NCBI RefSeq assembly: GCF_034137685.1
Contig: NZ_CP139418.1
Coordinates: forward strand, 337,001 to 401,000
Reading direction: 5' to 3'
Source: Streptococcus sp. S1
GTDB lineage: Bacteria > Bacillota > Bacilli > Lactobacillales > Streptococcaceae
Length of the DNA: 64,000 nt
In this document: piece after piece, positions 38,012-47,745 of the stretch
How the letters are laid out: the number at the start of each line of letters is the position of its first letter
Numbering within the stretch: the first letter of the stretch is position 1
The notes under the pieces: model-generated
The model's input: only the letters and a program-made list of their open reading frames with translations
The model's database searches: none
Told to the model about the DNA's origin: nothing
Position numbers and translations under genes: made by a program

Positions 38012-38962
38012 CTAAAGCGAAATGCCCTTCATATTTGCTTTCAGAATAGGCATCTTCACACCTAATTCTTGACCAGTCAGATAAACACTTTGACAACAAT
38101 AGAAGATGTCCTGTTTATCATTGTGTAAGGTCATGATTTTTCGGGTCAGCTCATTTTTCGCAAACATGACTTTCATGGCTTTTCCTGCTATCCAAGCCGG
38201 GATTTTATAAGGTAAGAGTTCTGCTTTGTAAAGCTTCAAATTCACTCCACGCGCTTCTACAACTTTCAAGGCTTCTCGAATGGCCTTGATGGCTAATGAT
38301 AATTCCGAAGAACTATTCATCAAGTTCAAAGCCAGTTCTTCTGGTTTTTCCAGATTTCCCGAACGCGCAGCTGTCGAAGTGACACCTGCATTAATTGCCA
38401 TGTGAATCCAAATCCACTCGACCATATCATGAGGCACTTCCCACTTCAAATCTGCAGAAGTCAGTAAAGTCGTCAGATCACCATAGTTAGAAATGTGTGC
38501 TTTTTGCTCACCTTCTAGCATTAAATGGTCAAACAAGACACCATCCAAATGGTTCTCCTGCATGTGTCCACCCGCTGTCGGAAAGGCCAGAATATAGTCG
38601 TAATCTGTTGCCCACTTTTGGACCTCTTTTCGAGTATCCCAGAAATTACAGAAGAAAACAAGGGTACCTTTGATATTATTTTTTCGCAAGGTTTCCACAG
38701 CTTCTTGGACAAGCCCATGACGCACACTCAGAAAAATAAAATCATATTCCGAATCAGCTTCCGCCACACGAACCTCATAGGTGTCGTGTTTATTTTCACC
38801 CTTGGATTGATAGCGACCATCTAGCAAATCAACCGACAACTCCTTCGGAGCTGTGCTTTTCTTACTATCTCTCAGTACGTGTTCCACTTGATGGCCTGCT
38901 TTTTGAAAGGCGTAGGCATAAGCGGTCCCGATGACTCCAAGTCCTAGAATCGCTATTTTCAC
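38012..38962 (-). CDS. Ketopantoate reductase-like (ApbA/PanE family) oxidoreductase
   Basis: This 316-residue protein has an N-terminal Rossmann fold for NADP (GLGVIGTAYAYAFQKAGH, residues 7-24) and a helical C-terminal domain, the layout of ketopantoate reductases. The C-terminal half is divergent, so the substrate is not certain and a true panE role should not be assumed. It starts with GTG at 38962, overlapping the stop of a 26-codon fragment (GTGA). It sits between purK and purB and would be co-transcribed with them. Confidence 0.75.
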   Translation of the reverse strand: MKIAILGLGVIGTAYAYAFQKAGHQVEHVLRDSKKSTAPKELSVDLLDGRYQSKGENKHDTYEVRVAEADSEYDFIFLSVRHGLVQEAVETLRKNNIKGTLVFFCNFWDTRKEVQKWATDYDYILAFPTAGGHMQENHLDGVLFDHLMLEGEQKAHISNYGDLTTLLTSADLKWEVPHDMVEWIWIHMAINAGVTSTAARSGNLEKPEELALNLMNSSSELSLAIKAIREALKVVEARGVNLKLYKAELLPYKIPAWIAGKAMKVMFAKNELTRKIMTLHNDKQDIFYCCQSVYLTGQELGVKMPILKANMKGISL

Positions 38963-39039
38963 TTAAAAATCAATCCCTTTCCAGCAGTAGTTATCTGCTT
39001 CTCTTGGTTAACAAGCGCGTCTACGATGAGTTGAATCAT
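38959..39039 (-). pseudogene. Fusion scar: start of the 75-residue gene joined to a copy of the purK 3' end
   Basis: A 26-codon frame with a strong ribosome site (GGGGAG) begins MIQLIVDALVNQEK, homologous to the start of the small gene at 37776-38003. It ends GKGLIFK, which is the purK tail read in another frame. The last 21 bases before the ApbA-like gene (38962-38982) are identical to the purK end at 39323-39343. It looks like a relic of an illegitimate or homeologous exchange. Confidence 0.7.
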
Positions 39040-39064
39040 ATATTCTCCCCATTCAATTTAAATA

Positions 39065-39322
39065 CTATTCTTCCTCAGAATCTTCGTAAACACAAAATTC
39101 AATCGAAAGTTTTATAGGGCGACTTGTTAATCCACAACTCTTTATATAATCATAGACCTCATCATCATCGAGGATATGCTTTATAACTAGTCGATTATTT
39201 GTTATATCTACAACATGAATCCCTTCTGCATCAGGAATTTCTGGAATCTCTACATCGTCCGCATAAGTAAATGTTAGAGTAGTAATATCATCTTCGAATA
39301 CATCATCGAATTCTTCTACCAT
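39065..39322 (-). CDS. Small acidic protein of unknown function
   Basis: This 85-residue protein is strikingly acidic (about a third Asp plus Glu) and starts MVEEFDDVFEDD, two bases after the purK stop. It has alternating strand-like and acidic stretches and no cysteine cluster, signal peptide or membrane helix. Strong acidity, small size and position in an inserted block recall immunity proteins or DNA mimics, but there is no motif to support either. The block from here to 38983 is bounded by the duplicated purK tail. Confidence 0.6.
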   Translation of the reverse strand: MVEEFDDVFEDDITTLTFTYADDVEIPEIPDAEGIHVVDITNNRLVIKHILDDDEVYDYIKSCGLTSRPIKLSIEFCVYEDSEEE

Positions 39323-39323
39323 C

Positions 39324-40415
39324 TTAAAAATCAATCCCTTTCCCAAACTCTTCAACCTCATCTGGCACATCACTAAACAAAGTCACATGCCCCATCTTGC
39401 GGTTGTGCTTTGCTTCTAGTTTACCATATAAGTGGAGGTGAGCGCTTGGATTTTCTGTCACATATGTTTCAGCAGCTTCGACGTGTTGGCCGAGGACATT
39501 GAGCATGACAGCTGGTGCATGGAGGTGAATAGCAGGAAGTGGTGCTCCGAGAACGCCCAAGATGTGGGTATCAAACTGGGAGAAGCCGCAAGCTTCAATT
39601 GAATAATGCCCTGAATTGTGTGGACGTGGTGCAATTTCGTTGACAATGATGTCATCTGCTGTCGCAAACATTTCCACACAGAGGGTACCAGAGAGGTTCA
39701 GTTGTTCTGCGATGCGTACTGCCATGGCTTTGGTTTTTTCAGCTAGACTTTCTGAAATGCGAGCAGGCACAATGGTTTTTGAAAGAATGTTGTTGCTGTG
39801 GATATTTTCCTGAACGGGGAAGACTGTCACGTCCTTGCCATTACCAGAAACGATGATAGAAATTTCAAGGTCAAAGTTGACGAACTCTTCTAAAACGCAG
39901 TCTGCTGAATCAGCTAACGCATAGGCTTCTTCCAAATCTGCTTCTGAACGAATGACCTTCTGACCATGGCCATCGTAACCGCCTGTCGCAGTCTTGAGGA
40001 CATAGTTTTTAGAGAGGTCGATGTCTGCCAAATCTTGGCTTGAGGTCACAACCTTGTAAGGAGCTACAGTGACTTGGGCCTTGTTGGAAAGAAAGTCCTT
40101 CTCAAAAATGCGATTTTGAGAGATGCGGAGTAGGTCTGTCCCTTGTGGAAGCTGACCATCTTTGATAACAGCATCGAGTCCATCAGCATCCACATTTTCA
40201 AATTCATAAGTGAGAACATCACAGCGATCTGCCAACTGACGAAGAGCATCTACGTCGTCGTAAGGGGCCACGATGATTTCTGCCACACGAGAGGCTGGGC
40301 AATCAGCTGCTGGATCCAAGGCGATAACCTTGTGTCCCATGTAGATAGCTGAGATCGCCATCATCTGACCGAGCTGGCCACCACCGATGATCCCAATGGT
40401 TTTAGTTGAGCTCAT
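39324..40415 (-). CDS. purK: N5-carboxyaminoimidazole ribonucleotide synthase
   Basis: This 363-residue ATP-grasp enzyme makes N5-CAIR from AIR, ATP and bicarbonate. The N-terminal nucleotide-binding motif [13 protein letters not shown], the middle [12 protein letters not shown] and the metal-binding end [12 protein letters not shown] are clear. The ATG at 40415 is supported by GAGGAG 7 bases upstream. It overlaps the end of purE by 14 bases. Its last 21 bases recur at 38962-38982. Confidence 0.93.
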   Translation of the reverse strand: MSSTKTIGIIGGGQLGQMMAISAIYMGHKVIALDPAADCPASRVAEIIVAPYDDVDALRQLADRCDVLTYEFENVDADGLDAVIKDGQLPQGTDLLRISQNRIFEKDFLSNKAQVTVAPYKVVTSSQDLADIDLSKNYVLKTATGGYDGHGQKVIRSEADLEEAYALADSADCVLEEFVNFDLEISIIVSGNGKDVTVFPVQENIHSNNILSKTIVPARISESLAEKTKAMAVRIAEQLNLSGTLCVEMFATADDIIVNEIAPRPHNSGHYSIEACGFSQFDTHILGVLGAPLPAIHLHAPAVMLNVLGQHVEAAETYVTENPSAHLHLYGKLEAKHNRKMGHVTLFSDVPDEVEEFGKGIDF

Positions 40416-40890
40416 TTGTAGACTCCTCTGCAATTTTTCCTTGTTCTTCTGCGAAATCTGCTAACGCTGTCGCAATATCCTGGTCCTCTACTGAAAGAAG
40501 ACGGAGGGCAAAGAGGGCCGCGTTAGTCGCACCTGCTTCACCGATCGCCATGGTTGCGACTGGCACACCACCTGGCATCTGAACGATGGAATAGAGCGAA
40601 TCCACACCGCTAAGAGCACGTGATTTGACGGGTACACCGATGACTGGAAGGGTTGTTTTAGCTGCGACCATCCCTGGCAAGTGAGCTGCACCACCTGCAC
40701 CCGCGATGATGACCTTGATGCCACGGCTACGTGCTTCTTCGGCATGTTTGAACATGAGGTCCGGTGTACGGTGGGCGGAAACAACTTTCTTTTCGTAAGC
40801 AACACCGAAGTTATCGAGGACTTCAGCAGCCTTTTGCATGGTTGCCCAGTCGGATTTTGAGCCCATAATAATGGAAATTACTGGTTTCAT
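40402..40890 (-). CDS. purE: N5-carboxyaminoimidazole ribonucleotide mutase
   Basis: This 162-residue class I PurE moves the carboxyl group of N5-CAIR to give CAIR. The signature [12 protein letters not shown] lies at residues 7-18, and SAHRTPDLM with the active-site histidine at about residues 39-47. AAAGGAG precedes the ATG. It is preceded by a 234-base stretch with strong secondary structure and overlaps purK. Confidence 0.95.
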   Translation of the reverse strand: MKPVISIIMGSKSDWATMQKAAEVLDNFGVAYEKKVVSAHRTPDLMFKHAEEARSRGIKVIIAGAGGAAHLPGMVAAKTTLPVIGVPVKSRALSGVDSLYSIVQMPGGVPVATMAIGEAGATNAALFALRLLSVEDQDIATALADFAEEQGKIAEESTNELN

Positions 40891-40908
40891 TTTTTCTCCT
40901 TTTTCGAT

Positions 40909-41034
40909 AATCGTCTATTGTAGTGCGGACGTAAGCGACCGCCTGTAGCGTTCCATTACTAAAACTGGAGCCTGAGTCTCCAGTTTTCCGCTCCTAGTAG
41001 CTCTGCTACTAGGAGTTCCACTACTGCGACGATT
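40909..41034 (-). repeat. Multi-branched inverted-repeat element between purD and purE
   Basis: An outer stem (AATCGTC at 40909 with GACGATT at 41028, then TAGTG with CACTA) encloses three hairpins: GGACG/CGTTCC, AACTGGAG/CTCCAGTT and CTCCTAGTAG/CTACTAGGAG. The hairpins are near perfect. It lies in the non-coding gap upstream of purE; the rest of that gap (41035-41124) contains short direct repeats of GCTCGC. Role unknown. Confidence 0.5.
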
Positions 41035-41124
41035 AGCCTATACTAGCTCGCTAACGCTCGCAAATCAAACGACCATTATCTTAGTTTGGCTCGCTTTCGC
41101 TCGCCATGACAAAGTTAGTATCTG

Positions 41125-42390
41125 TTAATCTTTTATCGCCTTGCTACCGATATCCTTTCGGTAGAACAGGCCTTCTGTGTTTTGTTTATCGAGTTCTTTG
41201 TAAATAATGTTTTGGCCGCCTTTGACGGTATCTGCTGTGGTAACCAGCATGTAGACGCGTCCGCCGTTTGAGAGGAGATCTTTGCCATTTTCAGCGAATT
41301 TAGCACCGGCATAGTAAGTGATGATGTCGCCCTCTGTCTTGGCTGGAAGTTTGACACCCTTCTCATAAGCGAGTGGGTAGCCGTTTGATGCTACAACCAC
41401 ACCTAGTGTCACACCCTTGTCCGTCCAAGTGATGGCCGGCTCTTTACCATCCAAAATGTCGGTGATGTTTTGCGCAAAGTCAGATGTCAAACGAGGCAAG
41501 ATAATTTGCGTTTCAGGGTCTCCAAAGCGTGCGTTGAACTCGATGACTTTAGGGCCATCAGCTGTCAAGATAAGACCCGCGTAAAGGACACCTAGGTACG
41601 GACGTCCTTCTTTAATCATGCCTTCAAGAACTGGCTTGACAATAGTGTCAACCGCTGTGTCAACCACGCTCTGTGGCAAGTGAGGAACTGGCGCATAGGC
41701 ACCCATTCCACCAGTGTTAGGGCCCTTGTCACCATCGTAGGCACGTTTGTGGTCCTGAGCCGTAGGCATGATGTAGAACTTGTCCCCATTGACAAAGGCA
41801 AAGAGAGAGAACTCTTCTCCATCAAGGAATTCCTCGATGACTACACGCGCACCAGAATCACCGAATTTATTGTCCAAAAGCATCTCGTGAGCAGCTTCGA
41901 TGGCTTGCTCAACCGTCTCCGCAACGACGACACCTTTCCCAAGGGCCAAGCCGTCTGCCTTGACGACGATTGGAGCGCCTTTTCCCTCGATGTAGGCCTT
42001 GGCTTCCTCGAAATCTGAAAATGTGCCATAGGCTGCTGTCGGAACGTCGTATTTGACCATGATTTCCTTAGCAAAATCCTTGGACCACTCCAACTCAGCT
42101 GCAGCCTTGGTCGGACCAAAAGCCTTGAGACCAGCTGCATTGAAATCATCTACGATGCCAGCCGCAAGGGCATCATCTGGACCAATGAAGGTCCAAGCAA
42201 CATCATTCGCTTTTGCGAAGTCAATCAGCTTAGAATGTTCGGAAATTCCGATATTGATCAAATCCAGACCATCTAATCGCATTCCGTCATTACCAGGAGC
42301 CACAAAAACCTGCTCAACGTCTTTAGACTCCAACAATTTCTTGGCAATCGCATGCTCACGACCGCCAGATCCAACAACCAAAAGTTTCAT
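41125..42390 (-). CDS. purD: Phosphoribosylamine-glycine ligase
   Basis: This 421-residue ATP-grasp enzyme joins glycine to phosphoribosylamine. N-terminal VVGSGGREHAIAKKL, the ATP-binding KADGLALGKGVVVA near residue 145 and the metal-binding RFGDPETQ near residue 293 are all present. It has its own extended -10 promoter (TGATATAAT at about 42422-42430, minus strand), in which an imperfect PurBox-like CGAACGAT lies, so it begins a second purine transcript running towards purE. Confidence 0.95.
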   Translation of the reverse strand: MKLLVVGSGGREHAIAKKLLESKDVEQVFVAPGNDGMRLDGLDLINIGISEHSKLIDFAKANDVAWTFIGPDDALAAGIVDDFNAAGLKAFGPTKAAAELEWSKDFAKEIMVKYDVPTAAYGTFSDFEEAKAYIEGKGAPIVVKADGLALGKGVVVAETVEQAIEAAHEMLLDNKFGDSGARVVIEEFLDGEEFSLFAFVNGDKFYIMPTAQDHKRAYDGDKGPNTGGMGAYAPVPHLPQSVVDTAVDTIVKPVLEGMIKEGRPYLGVLYAGLILTADGPKVIEFNARFGDPETQIILPRLTSDFAQNITDILDGKEPAITWTDKGVTLGVVVASNGYPLAYEKGVKLPAKTEGDIITYYAGAKFAENGKDLLSNGGRVYMLVTTADTVKGGQNIIYKELDKQNTEGLFYRKDIGSKAIKD

Positions 42391-42520
42391 CTCGAACCTC
42401 TTTTGCGAATTATTTTATTAAATTATATCATAATCGTTCGTTTTATTCTAATGATTTCAGCAAAAGTCTTCTGTTTTCAGTAGAATCCAAACATTTTTTG
42501 CTATTTTCTCCTATTTCTCA

Positions 42521-42534
42521 TTTTTTTCCGAATA
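42521..42534 (+). promoter_or_regulatory. com-box (SigX/ComX promoter) of the lytic enzyme gene
   Basis: TTTTTTTCCGAATA fits the late-competence promoter pattern, a T run followed by TNCGAATA. It lies 39 bases before the ATG, and no standard -35/-10 pair is evident. Confidence 0.7.
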
Positions 42535-42572
42535 GTATAGGTGAGACCTACTAATTGACGAAAAGGAGTATT

Positions 42573-43592
42573 ATGCAAACGATCAAAAAATTTATAGTAC
42601 TGACTTGTGCGACATGGGGGATGCAAACCTCTATTGCCCATGCAGATCAAACGACCAATGCTATCTATGCCGAAAAAGGGCAGCTGATGATTCATCTTGG
42701 AAACGTCCCGGATAAGTATCAAAAGATCCAAGTTCCCATCTGGTCTGACCAAAATGGCCAAGATGACCTGATTTGGTATCCTGTAGAACGCAGTGACAAG
42801 GGATTTGACCTACAAGTGCCATTGACCAACCATTCTGATCAAGCCGGACTTTATCATGTCCATGTCTATGGGGTGGAGGCAAATGAACAGCTAACCGGCC
42901 TTTACCCTCTCACGACCAGCGTCCAGCAAAAAGAGCTCGCCTCCTCCCAACCCAAGATTACGATCACACCCATCTCCTCACAAGAATTCGAGGTAGACCT
43001 AAAGTTGTTCGAAGACGTTGACGAGATTGTCTTCCCCATCTGGTCAGAAGAAAATGGGCAGGATGATTTAGTCTGGTATCCCGCAAAGAAGATCGCACCT
43101 GGACATTTCCAACTGCGCTTTCAGGCTCAAAAACACAAGGGAAGCGGGCTATTTCATCTCCACGTCTACCAGAAAAGCCAGGGACAACTAAAAGGGCTAT
43201 TCCCCACTACCTTTCAAGTAGAAAAGGCAAAGCCAAAGCTCACTCCACTCGCGACACATCCAGGAAACACCTACCCCATTGGTGAGTGCACCTGGGGAGT
43301 CAAAGAATTAGCCCCTTGGGCCCACAACTGGTGGGGAAACGGTGGCATGTGGGCAGCTAGTGCACGCGCTGCGGGATTCCGGACAGGAGACACTCCAGAG
43401 ATCGGCGCTATCGCCTGTTGGGACAATGGGGGATATGGGCACGTCGCCTTGGTTACGGATGTCGAACATGACCAAAAAATTCAGATCCAAGAGGCTAACT
43501 ACAACGGCCATCGCTATATCGACAACTTCCGTGGTTGGTTCGATCCGACCAATCCCATCTGGGGAACCGTCACCTATATCTACCCAGATTAA
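42573..43592 (+). CDS. lytF: LytF-like competence-induced murein hydrolase (fratricin candidate)
   Basis: This 339-residue secreted protein has a signal peptide cut after A24, two Bsp-like repeats (about residues 30-115 and 125-215, each with PIWSxxNGQDDLxWYP), and a C-terminal CHAP amidase/endopeptidase domain (about 225-339) with C239 in GECTWG and H290 in GYGHVAL. This layout matches LytF, the competence-regulated hydrolase of Streptococcus gordonii and relatives. The ATG has AAAAGGAG before it. It is the only plus-strand gene in the purine block. Function is inferred from domains and the com-box. Confidence 0.82.
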   Translation: MQTIKKFIVLTCATWGMQTSIAHADQTTNAIYAEKGQLMIHLGNVPDKYQKIQVPIWSDQNGQDDLIWYPVERSDKGFDLQVPLTNHSDQAGLYHVHVYGVEANEQLTGLYPLTTSVQQKELASSQPKITITPISSQEFEVDLKLFEDVDEIVFPIWSEENGQDDLVWYPAKKIAPGHFQLRFQAQKHKGSGLFHLHVYQKSQGQLKGLFPTTFQVEKAKPKLTPLATHPGNTYPIGECTWGVKELAPWAHNWWGNGGMWAASARAAGFRTGDTPEIGAIACWDNGGYGHVALVTDVEHDQKIQIQEANYNGHRYIDNFRGWFDPTNPIWGTVTYIYPD

Positions 43593-43611
43593 GGTCTTCA
43601 TAACCAGCAGA

Positions 43612-43788
43612 AAGGGAGTGGGAAAGAACTCAGACTATTTAAAAGGAGTTCGTCTTCCCACCCCCGCACAGTTGATTAGGTTATCTTTGGAGCTTAAAAA
43701 GCGAAAAAAGATACCAATCAACCACTGCGTCTTGCAGTTATTCCTATCAAACATCAAAGGCTGGACATTTTTTGCCCAGCCTTTTTTG
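43612..43788 (+). repeat. Three-hairpin intergenic element, copy 3; third hairpin acts as terminator
   Basis: Hairpin 1 (43614-43665) pairs GGGAGTGGGAAAGAACTC with GAGTTCGTCTTCCCACCCCC. Hairpin 2 (43671-43722) pairs GTTGATTAGGTTATCTTT with AAAGATACCAATCAAC. Hairpin 3 (43756-43780) pairs AAAGGCTGGACA with TGCCCAGCCTTT and ends in TTTTTT, an ideal terminator for the lytic enzyme gene. It abuts the purH stop on the other strand. Confidence 0.72.
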
Positions 43789-43789
43789 A

Positions 43790-45337
43790 TTAATGTCTAA
43801 AATGTCTGACGCCTGTAAAGATCATGGTCAAACCATATTTATCAGCAGCTTCGATTGACTCTTGGTCACGTACTGATCCACCTGGTTGGATGATCGCTTT
43901 AATCCCTGCTTTGGCTATTTCTTCCACGTTATCTGCAAATGGGAAGAAGGCATCTGAAGCAAGAACAGCGCCGTCAAGACGGTCTTTAGCCTGATCAATA
44001 GCGATACGGACAGATGCCACACGGTTGGTTTGACCTGGGCCAACACCAAGTGTCATGTGGTCATTAGTTACGATGATCCCATTTGATTTGACATACTTGA
44101 TCGCTTTCCAAGCAAACTCAAGAGCTGTCGCTTCTGTCTCAGTTGGTTGGCGTTTCGTCACCACTTGCCAGTCAGCTGGGCTTTCTTTCACAACGTCTTG
44201 GTTTTGAACGAGGAGACCACCAACAACACCAGTGTATTCTGCTTCCACTTCACTAGCATCTTGAGCATCAAATGGTAGCTCAAGGATCCGCAAGTTTTTC
44301 TTCTTGGTTGTCAAGATTTCAAGCGCTTCGTCTGTGTAGCTTGGTGCAATGATGATTTCAAGGAAAACACCATGCATCTTCTTAGCTGTCGCAGCATCTA
44401 CCTCACGGTTGAGAACCACGATCCCACCGAAGATGGATACTGGATCAGACTCATAAGCGTAGTCCCAAGCAGTTTCGATGTCGTCAGCTTGACCAATCCC
44501 ACATGGGTTCATGTGTTTAAGAGCCACAACAGTTGGACGGTCTTTGAAATCACGGATGATCCGGATAGCCGCATCAGCGTCACGGATATTGTTAAAGGAC
44601 AATTCTTTCCCGTTCAACTGTTTCGCTGAAGCGATGGAGTAATCCGTTGGCAGAGCTTTTTGGTAGAAATCTGCGTCTTGTTGAGGATTTTCACCGTAAC
44701 GCATTGGTTGCTTAAGGTCATACGTCAAAGTGAGTTTTTCAGGTTTTTCTTCACCTACTTGAGCAGTGAAGTATTCTGCGATCAAAGCATCATAGGCTGC
44801 CGTATGGCGGAATACTTTAGCTGCCAAACGTTGGCGAGTTTCGTAACTTGTTTCGCCGTTGGCTGCCAATTCGTCCAGAACCACAGTATAGTCAGCAGGA
44901 TCTACCACAACTGTGACGCTAGCGTGGTTCTTAGCTGCCGAACGAAGCATGGATGGACCACCGATATCGATGTTTTCAACGGCATCTGCGTATGTCACAT
45001 CTGGCTTAAGAATGGTTTCCTTAAATGGGTAAAGATTTACCACCACAAAGTCAATGAGCTCAATCTTGTTGTCCTTAGCCGCTTCCAAGTGGCTATCCAA
45101 GTCACGACGAGCAAGAAGCCCTCCGTGGATATTTGGGTGGAGGGTCTTCACACGACCGTCCATCATTTCTGGGAAACCAGTCACATCGTCGATAGCGATA
45201 GTGTCTACCCCAGCATTGTCAAGGGCAACTTTGGTACCACCTGTTGAGATGATGTCCCAACCGAGTTTTTTGAGTTCTTGGGCAAATTCAACAATACCCG
45301 CTTTGTCTGAAACACTAATTAGTGCGCGTTTAGTCAT
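43790..45337 (-). CDS. purH: Bifunctional AICAR transformylase/IMP cyclohydrolase
   Basis: This 515-residue enzyme carries out the last two steps to IMP. The N-terminal cyclohydrolase part opens with [19 protein letters not shown]; the C-terminal transformylase part contains [12 protein letters not shown] and ends in the AICARFT motif [19 protein letters not shown] chose the ATG at 45337 because GGAAAGGAAG lies just before it. It follows a SUFU-domain gene rather than directly following purN. Confidence 0.95.
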   Translation of the reverse strand: MTKRALISVSDKAGIVEFAQELKKLGWDIISTGGTKVALDNAGVDTIAIDDVTGFPEMMDGRVKTLHPNIHGGLLARRDLDSHLEAAKDNKIELIDFVVVNLYPFKETILKPDVTYADAVENIDIGGPSMLRSAAKNHASVTVVVDPADYTVVLDELAANGETSYETRQRLAAKVFRHTAAYDALIAEYFTAQVGEEKPEKLTLTYDLKQPMRYGENPQQDADFYQKALPTDYSIASAKQLNGKELSFNNIRDADAAIRIIRDFKDRPTVVALKHMNPCGIGQADDIETAWDYAYESDPVSIFGGIVVLNREVDAATAKKMHGVFLEIIIAPSYTDEALEILTTKKKNLRILELPFDAQDASEVEAEYTGVVGGLLVQNQDVVKESPADWQVVTKRQPTETEATALEFAWKAIKYVKSNGIIVTNDHMTLGVGPGQTNRVASVRIAIDQAKDRLDGAVLASDAFFPFADNVEEIAKAGIKAIIQPGGSVRDQESIEAADKYGLTMIFTGVRHFRH

Positions 45338-45378
45338 TTTTCTTCCTTTCCTTGTATCAAGAGGTGCCTTCATATCAG

Positions 45379-46080
45379 TTAAACTAGAGATTGGCGATGA
45401 TAGTCTGTCAGTTGATTTCCAAGTTCTTGCAACAATCTCTTGACCTCAAGTTTACTTTTTTCACTTTCGTAAACACTTCGCAGTTCGGCATCTGTCGCAC
45501 CAATCAGGGTCACAAATTCCACTTTTCCATGCAGAGTATCTAGAGACTTAGCTAAATCATCAGCAGCAGTCAAGAATCCTGTCAAATTAGATTTCTGCTG
45601 GGCATCAATCCCTACTGTTTGCTTCGTATAGATGTATTCTTCCGGCAAGACCACTTTACCTGTTTGAAATATATATCTTGCTACATACTGCAACAAACCA
45701 CAACCATTTTTAATTTCTTCTTCGTCGTTAGTTGATTTCTTTAACTTAAAGGTCAATTCAATCCCATAACCACTATATTCAGGATCTTCACATTCTTTTG
45801 TATATAGTTCTGACAAACCATAGCTGACAAAATGCCAAAACTCCCCTGCATCGTAAACACTGATGCCATCAAGCGGATCTGGACCACCTAACATATACTT
45901 GATAACCGTTCCATAATGGCGAGGATTTGGCTGATCAGGATATAAACGATTAAATTCTTCATCAATCGCATCCCACCCTGGAGCACTGTCATCTGTTTCA
46001 TCCGATTTAACAACAATCTTATCTTCAATCGGCTTCTCTTTGTCAGAAGATTTCTTCTTAAAAAAATCAAATAGACCCAT
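45379..46080 (-). CDS. SUFU-domain (suppressor of fused-like) protein in the purine operon
   Basis: This 233-residue protein opens with [16 protein letters not shown], an amphipathic/basic start, followed by a SUFU-type domain (about residues 38-220) with the pattern [10 protein letters not shown]...[12 protein letters not shown]...[10 protein letters not shown]. Bacterial SUFU proteins often serve as immunity factors in polymorphic toxin systems. No toxin gene is nearby. AAGGAG precedes the ATG. It lies between purN and purH and would be co-transcribed with them; a VanZ-like gene occupies this place in pneumococcus from memory. Confidence 0.78.
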   Translation of the reverse strand: MGLFDFFKKKSSDKEKPIEDKIVVKSDETDDSAPGWDAIDEEFNRLYPDQPNPRHYGTVIKYMLGGPDPLDGISVYDAGEFWHFVSYGLSELYTKECEDPEYSGYGIELTFKLKKSTNDEEEIKNGCGLLQYVARYIFQTGKVVLPEEYIYTKQTVGIDAQQKSNLTGFLTAADDLAKSLDTLHGKVEFVTLIGATDAELRSVYESEKSKLEVKRLLQELGNQLTDYHRQSLV

Positions 46081-46138
46081 AAATTCTCCTTAGCTGATGG
46101 CCTTTAGTTCTACCACAAAATCATCTCTGATTTCCTTC

Positions 46139-46693
46139 TTACTTCCTCTCCACTCCCAAACGTTCCAAGACTTCTGGATAGAGTTTGTACTCTGTTTCGT
46201 GGATGCGAGTTTCAAAAGTATCAAGGGTATCTCCTTCAAGGCGTGGCACACGGACTTGTTTGATGACCTTCCCAGTATCAACGCCAGAATCCACCCAGTG
46301 AATGGTCACACCGCTCTCAGCAACGCCTGCATTCCAAGCATCCTCAATACCATGAGCACCAGGGAATTCAGGGAGATAAGCCGGGTGAATATTGATGATA
46401 CGACCTTCATAAGCTGCTAGCAAGGTTGGACCGACGATTTTCATATAGCCGGCCAAACAAACTAGGTCAATCTGGTGCTCATCCAAAAGTTTGACGATAG
46501 CTTCTTCATAAGCTACTTTATTGTCAAATTCCTTGAGTTCAAAGGCATGACTAGCCACACCAAGGTTCTTGGCACGTTCTAAGACATAGGCATCACGATG
46601 ATCTGAAAAGACAAATTCTACCGGAAATTGTTCCGCAATCACCTGAAAGTTTGAGCCGTTGCCAGAGGCAAAAACAGCAATTTTTTTAGCCAT
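46139..46693 (-). CDS. purN: Phosphoribosylglycinamide formyltransferase
   Basis: This 184-residue enzyme uses 10-formyl-tetrahydrofolate to make FGAR. The N-terminal phosphate loop is FASGNGSNFQ, the catalytic centre NIHPAYLPEFPGAHG, and the folate-side motif HWVDSGVDTGKVI. Its ATG shares a base with the purM stop, so the two are coupled. Between its stop and the SUFU gene, a short frame (RDDFVVELKAIS) continues but has no start and is ignored. Confidence 0.94.
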   Translation of the reverse strand: MAKKIAVFASGNGSNFQVIAEQFPVEFVFSDHRDAYVLERAKNLGVASHAFELKEFDNKVAYEEAIVKLLDEHQIDLVCLAGYMKIVGPTLLAAYEGRIINIHPAYLPEFPGAHGIEDAWNAGVAESGVTIHWVDSGVDTGKVIKQVRVPRLEGDTLDTFETRIHETEYKLYPEVLERLGVERK

Positions 46694-47715
46694 TATTTAA
46701 TCACCACACTTGCGCCATCTTTCTTCACAATACGACCAATTTCATAAACAGGTTCGTCAAGAAGTTCTTTGACACGTTCCACATTTTCTGGTTTAACCGC
46801 AAGCATGAGACCAATTCCCATATTGAAGATTTCAAACATTTCTTCATGTTTGATTTGGCCATATTTTTCAAGGGCTTTGAAAATTGGAAGAACTGGCACT
46901 TTGCTTTCGTCAATTTCAGCAGCCAAGTCATCTGAGAACATCCGTGGTACATTTTCGATGAAACCACCACCTGTGATGTGGGCGATTCCGTTGACCAATT
47001 CTTCTTTGATGAGTGGCAATGCTGCTTTGACGTAGATACGAGTTGGTTCCAAAAGAACGTCTTTAAGTTTTTTTCCTTCCAATTCTGGGAGAACTTCTTC
47101 CCCTGTGTAATCTGCAAAAACACGACGCACGAGTGAGTAACCATTTGAGTGGATACCGCTTGAAGCAAGTCCAAGAATCACATCGCCTTCAGCTACTTTT
47201 GAACCGTCGATGATTTGAGATTTTTCTGCAACACCGACAGCAAACCCAGCCAAATCATAGTCATCTTCACCATACATACCTGGCATTTCAGCTGTTTCGC
47301 CACCGATAAGGCCTGCACCAGCCTGCACACAGCCTTCTGCAACACCAGCAACGACTTGCTCTAATTTAGCAGGTTCATTTTTACCAGTTGCAATATAGTC
47401 AAGGAAGTAAAGGGGCTCTGCTCCTGCGGCGATGATATCGTTAACACACATAGCGACACAATCTTGACCGATGGTATCGTGTTTGTCGTACTTAATAGCC
47501 AGCATGAGTTTAGTACCGACACCATCTGTACCTGAGATCAAAACAGGCTCTTTGACACCTGTTTTTGAAAGGTCGAACATACCACCGAAACCACCGAGAG
47601 CTCCCATAACACCTGCACGTTCTGTACGGGCAACGTGTTTTTTAATCCGTTCAACAACTTCATAACCTGCTTCAACATCCACACCAGACTGTGCATACGC
47701 ATTTTTATTTGTCAT
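46693..47715 (-). CDS. purM: Phosphoribosylformylglycinamidine cyclo-ligase
   Basis: This 340-residue ATP-dependent enzyme closes the imidazole ring to give AIR. Family markers are GTDGVGTKL near residue 60, [21 protein letters not shown] and [13 protein letters not shown]. The ATG at 47715 is preferred over one three codons earlier that lies directly on the ribosome site. It overlaps purN by one base. Confidence 0.95.
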   Translation of the reverse strand: MTNKNAYAQSGVDVEAGYEVVERIKKHVARTERAGVMGALGGFGGMFDLSKTGVKEPVLISGTDGVGTKLMLAIKYDKHDTIGQDCVAMCVNDIIAAGAEPLYFLDYIATGKNEPAKLEQVVAGVAEGCVQAGAGLIGGETAEMPGMYGEDDYDLAGFAVGVAEKSQIIDGSKVAEGDVILGLASSGIHSNGYSLVRRVFADYTGEEVLPELEGKKLKDVLLEPTRIYVKAALPLIKEELVNGIAHITGGGFIENVPRMFSDDLAAEIDESKVPVLPIFKALEKYGQIKHEEMFEIFNMGIGLMLAVKPENVERVKELLDEPVYEIGRIVKKDGASVVIK

Positions 47716-47745
47716 TTGTTTCATTCCTTTTCTTTTGCACTGCTC

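Noticed and set aside
42428-42450. PurBox at the purD promoter
   Set aside because: The best match on the minus strand has three mismatches in 13 and overlaps the spacer, so I mention it only within the purD entry.
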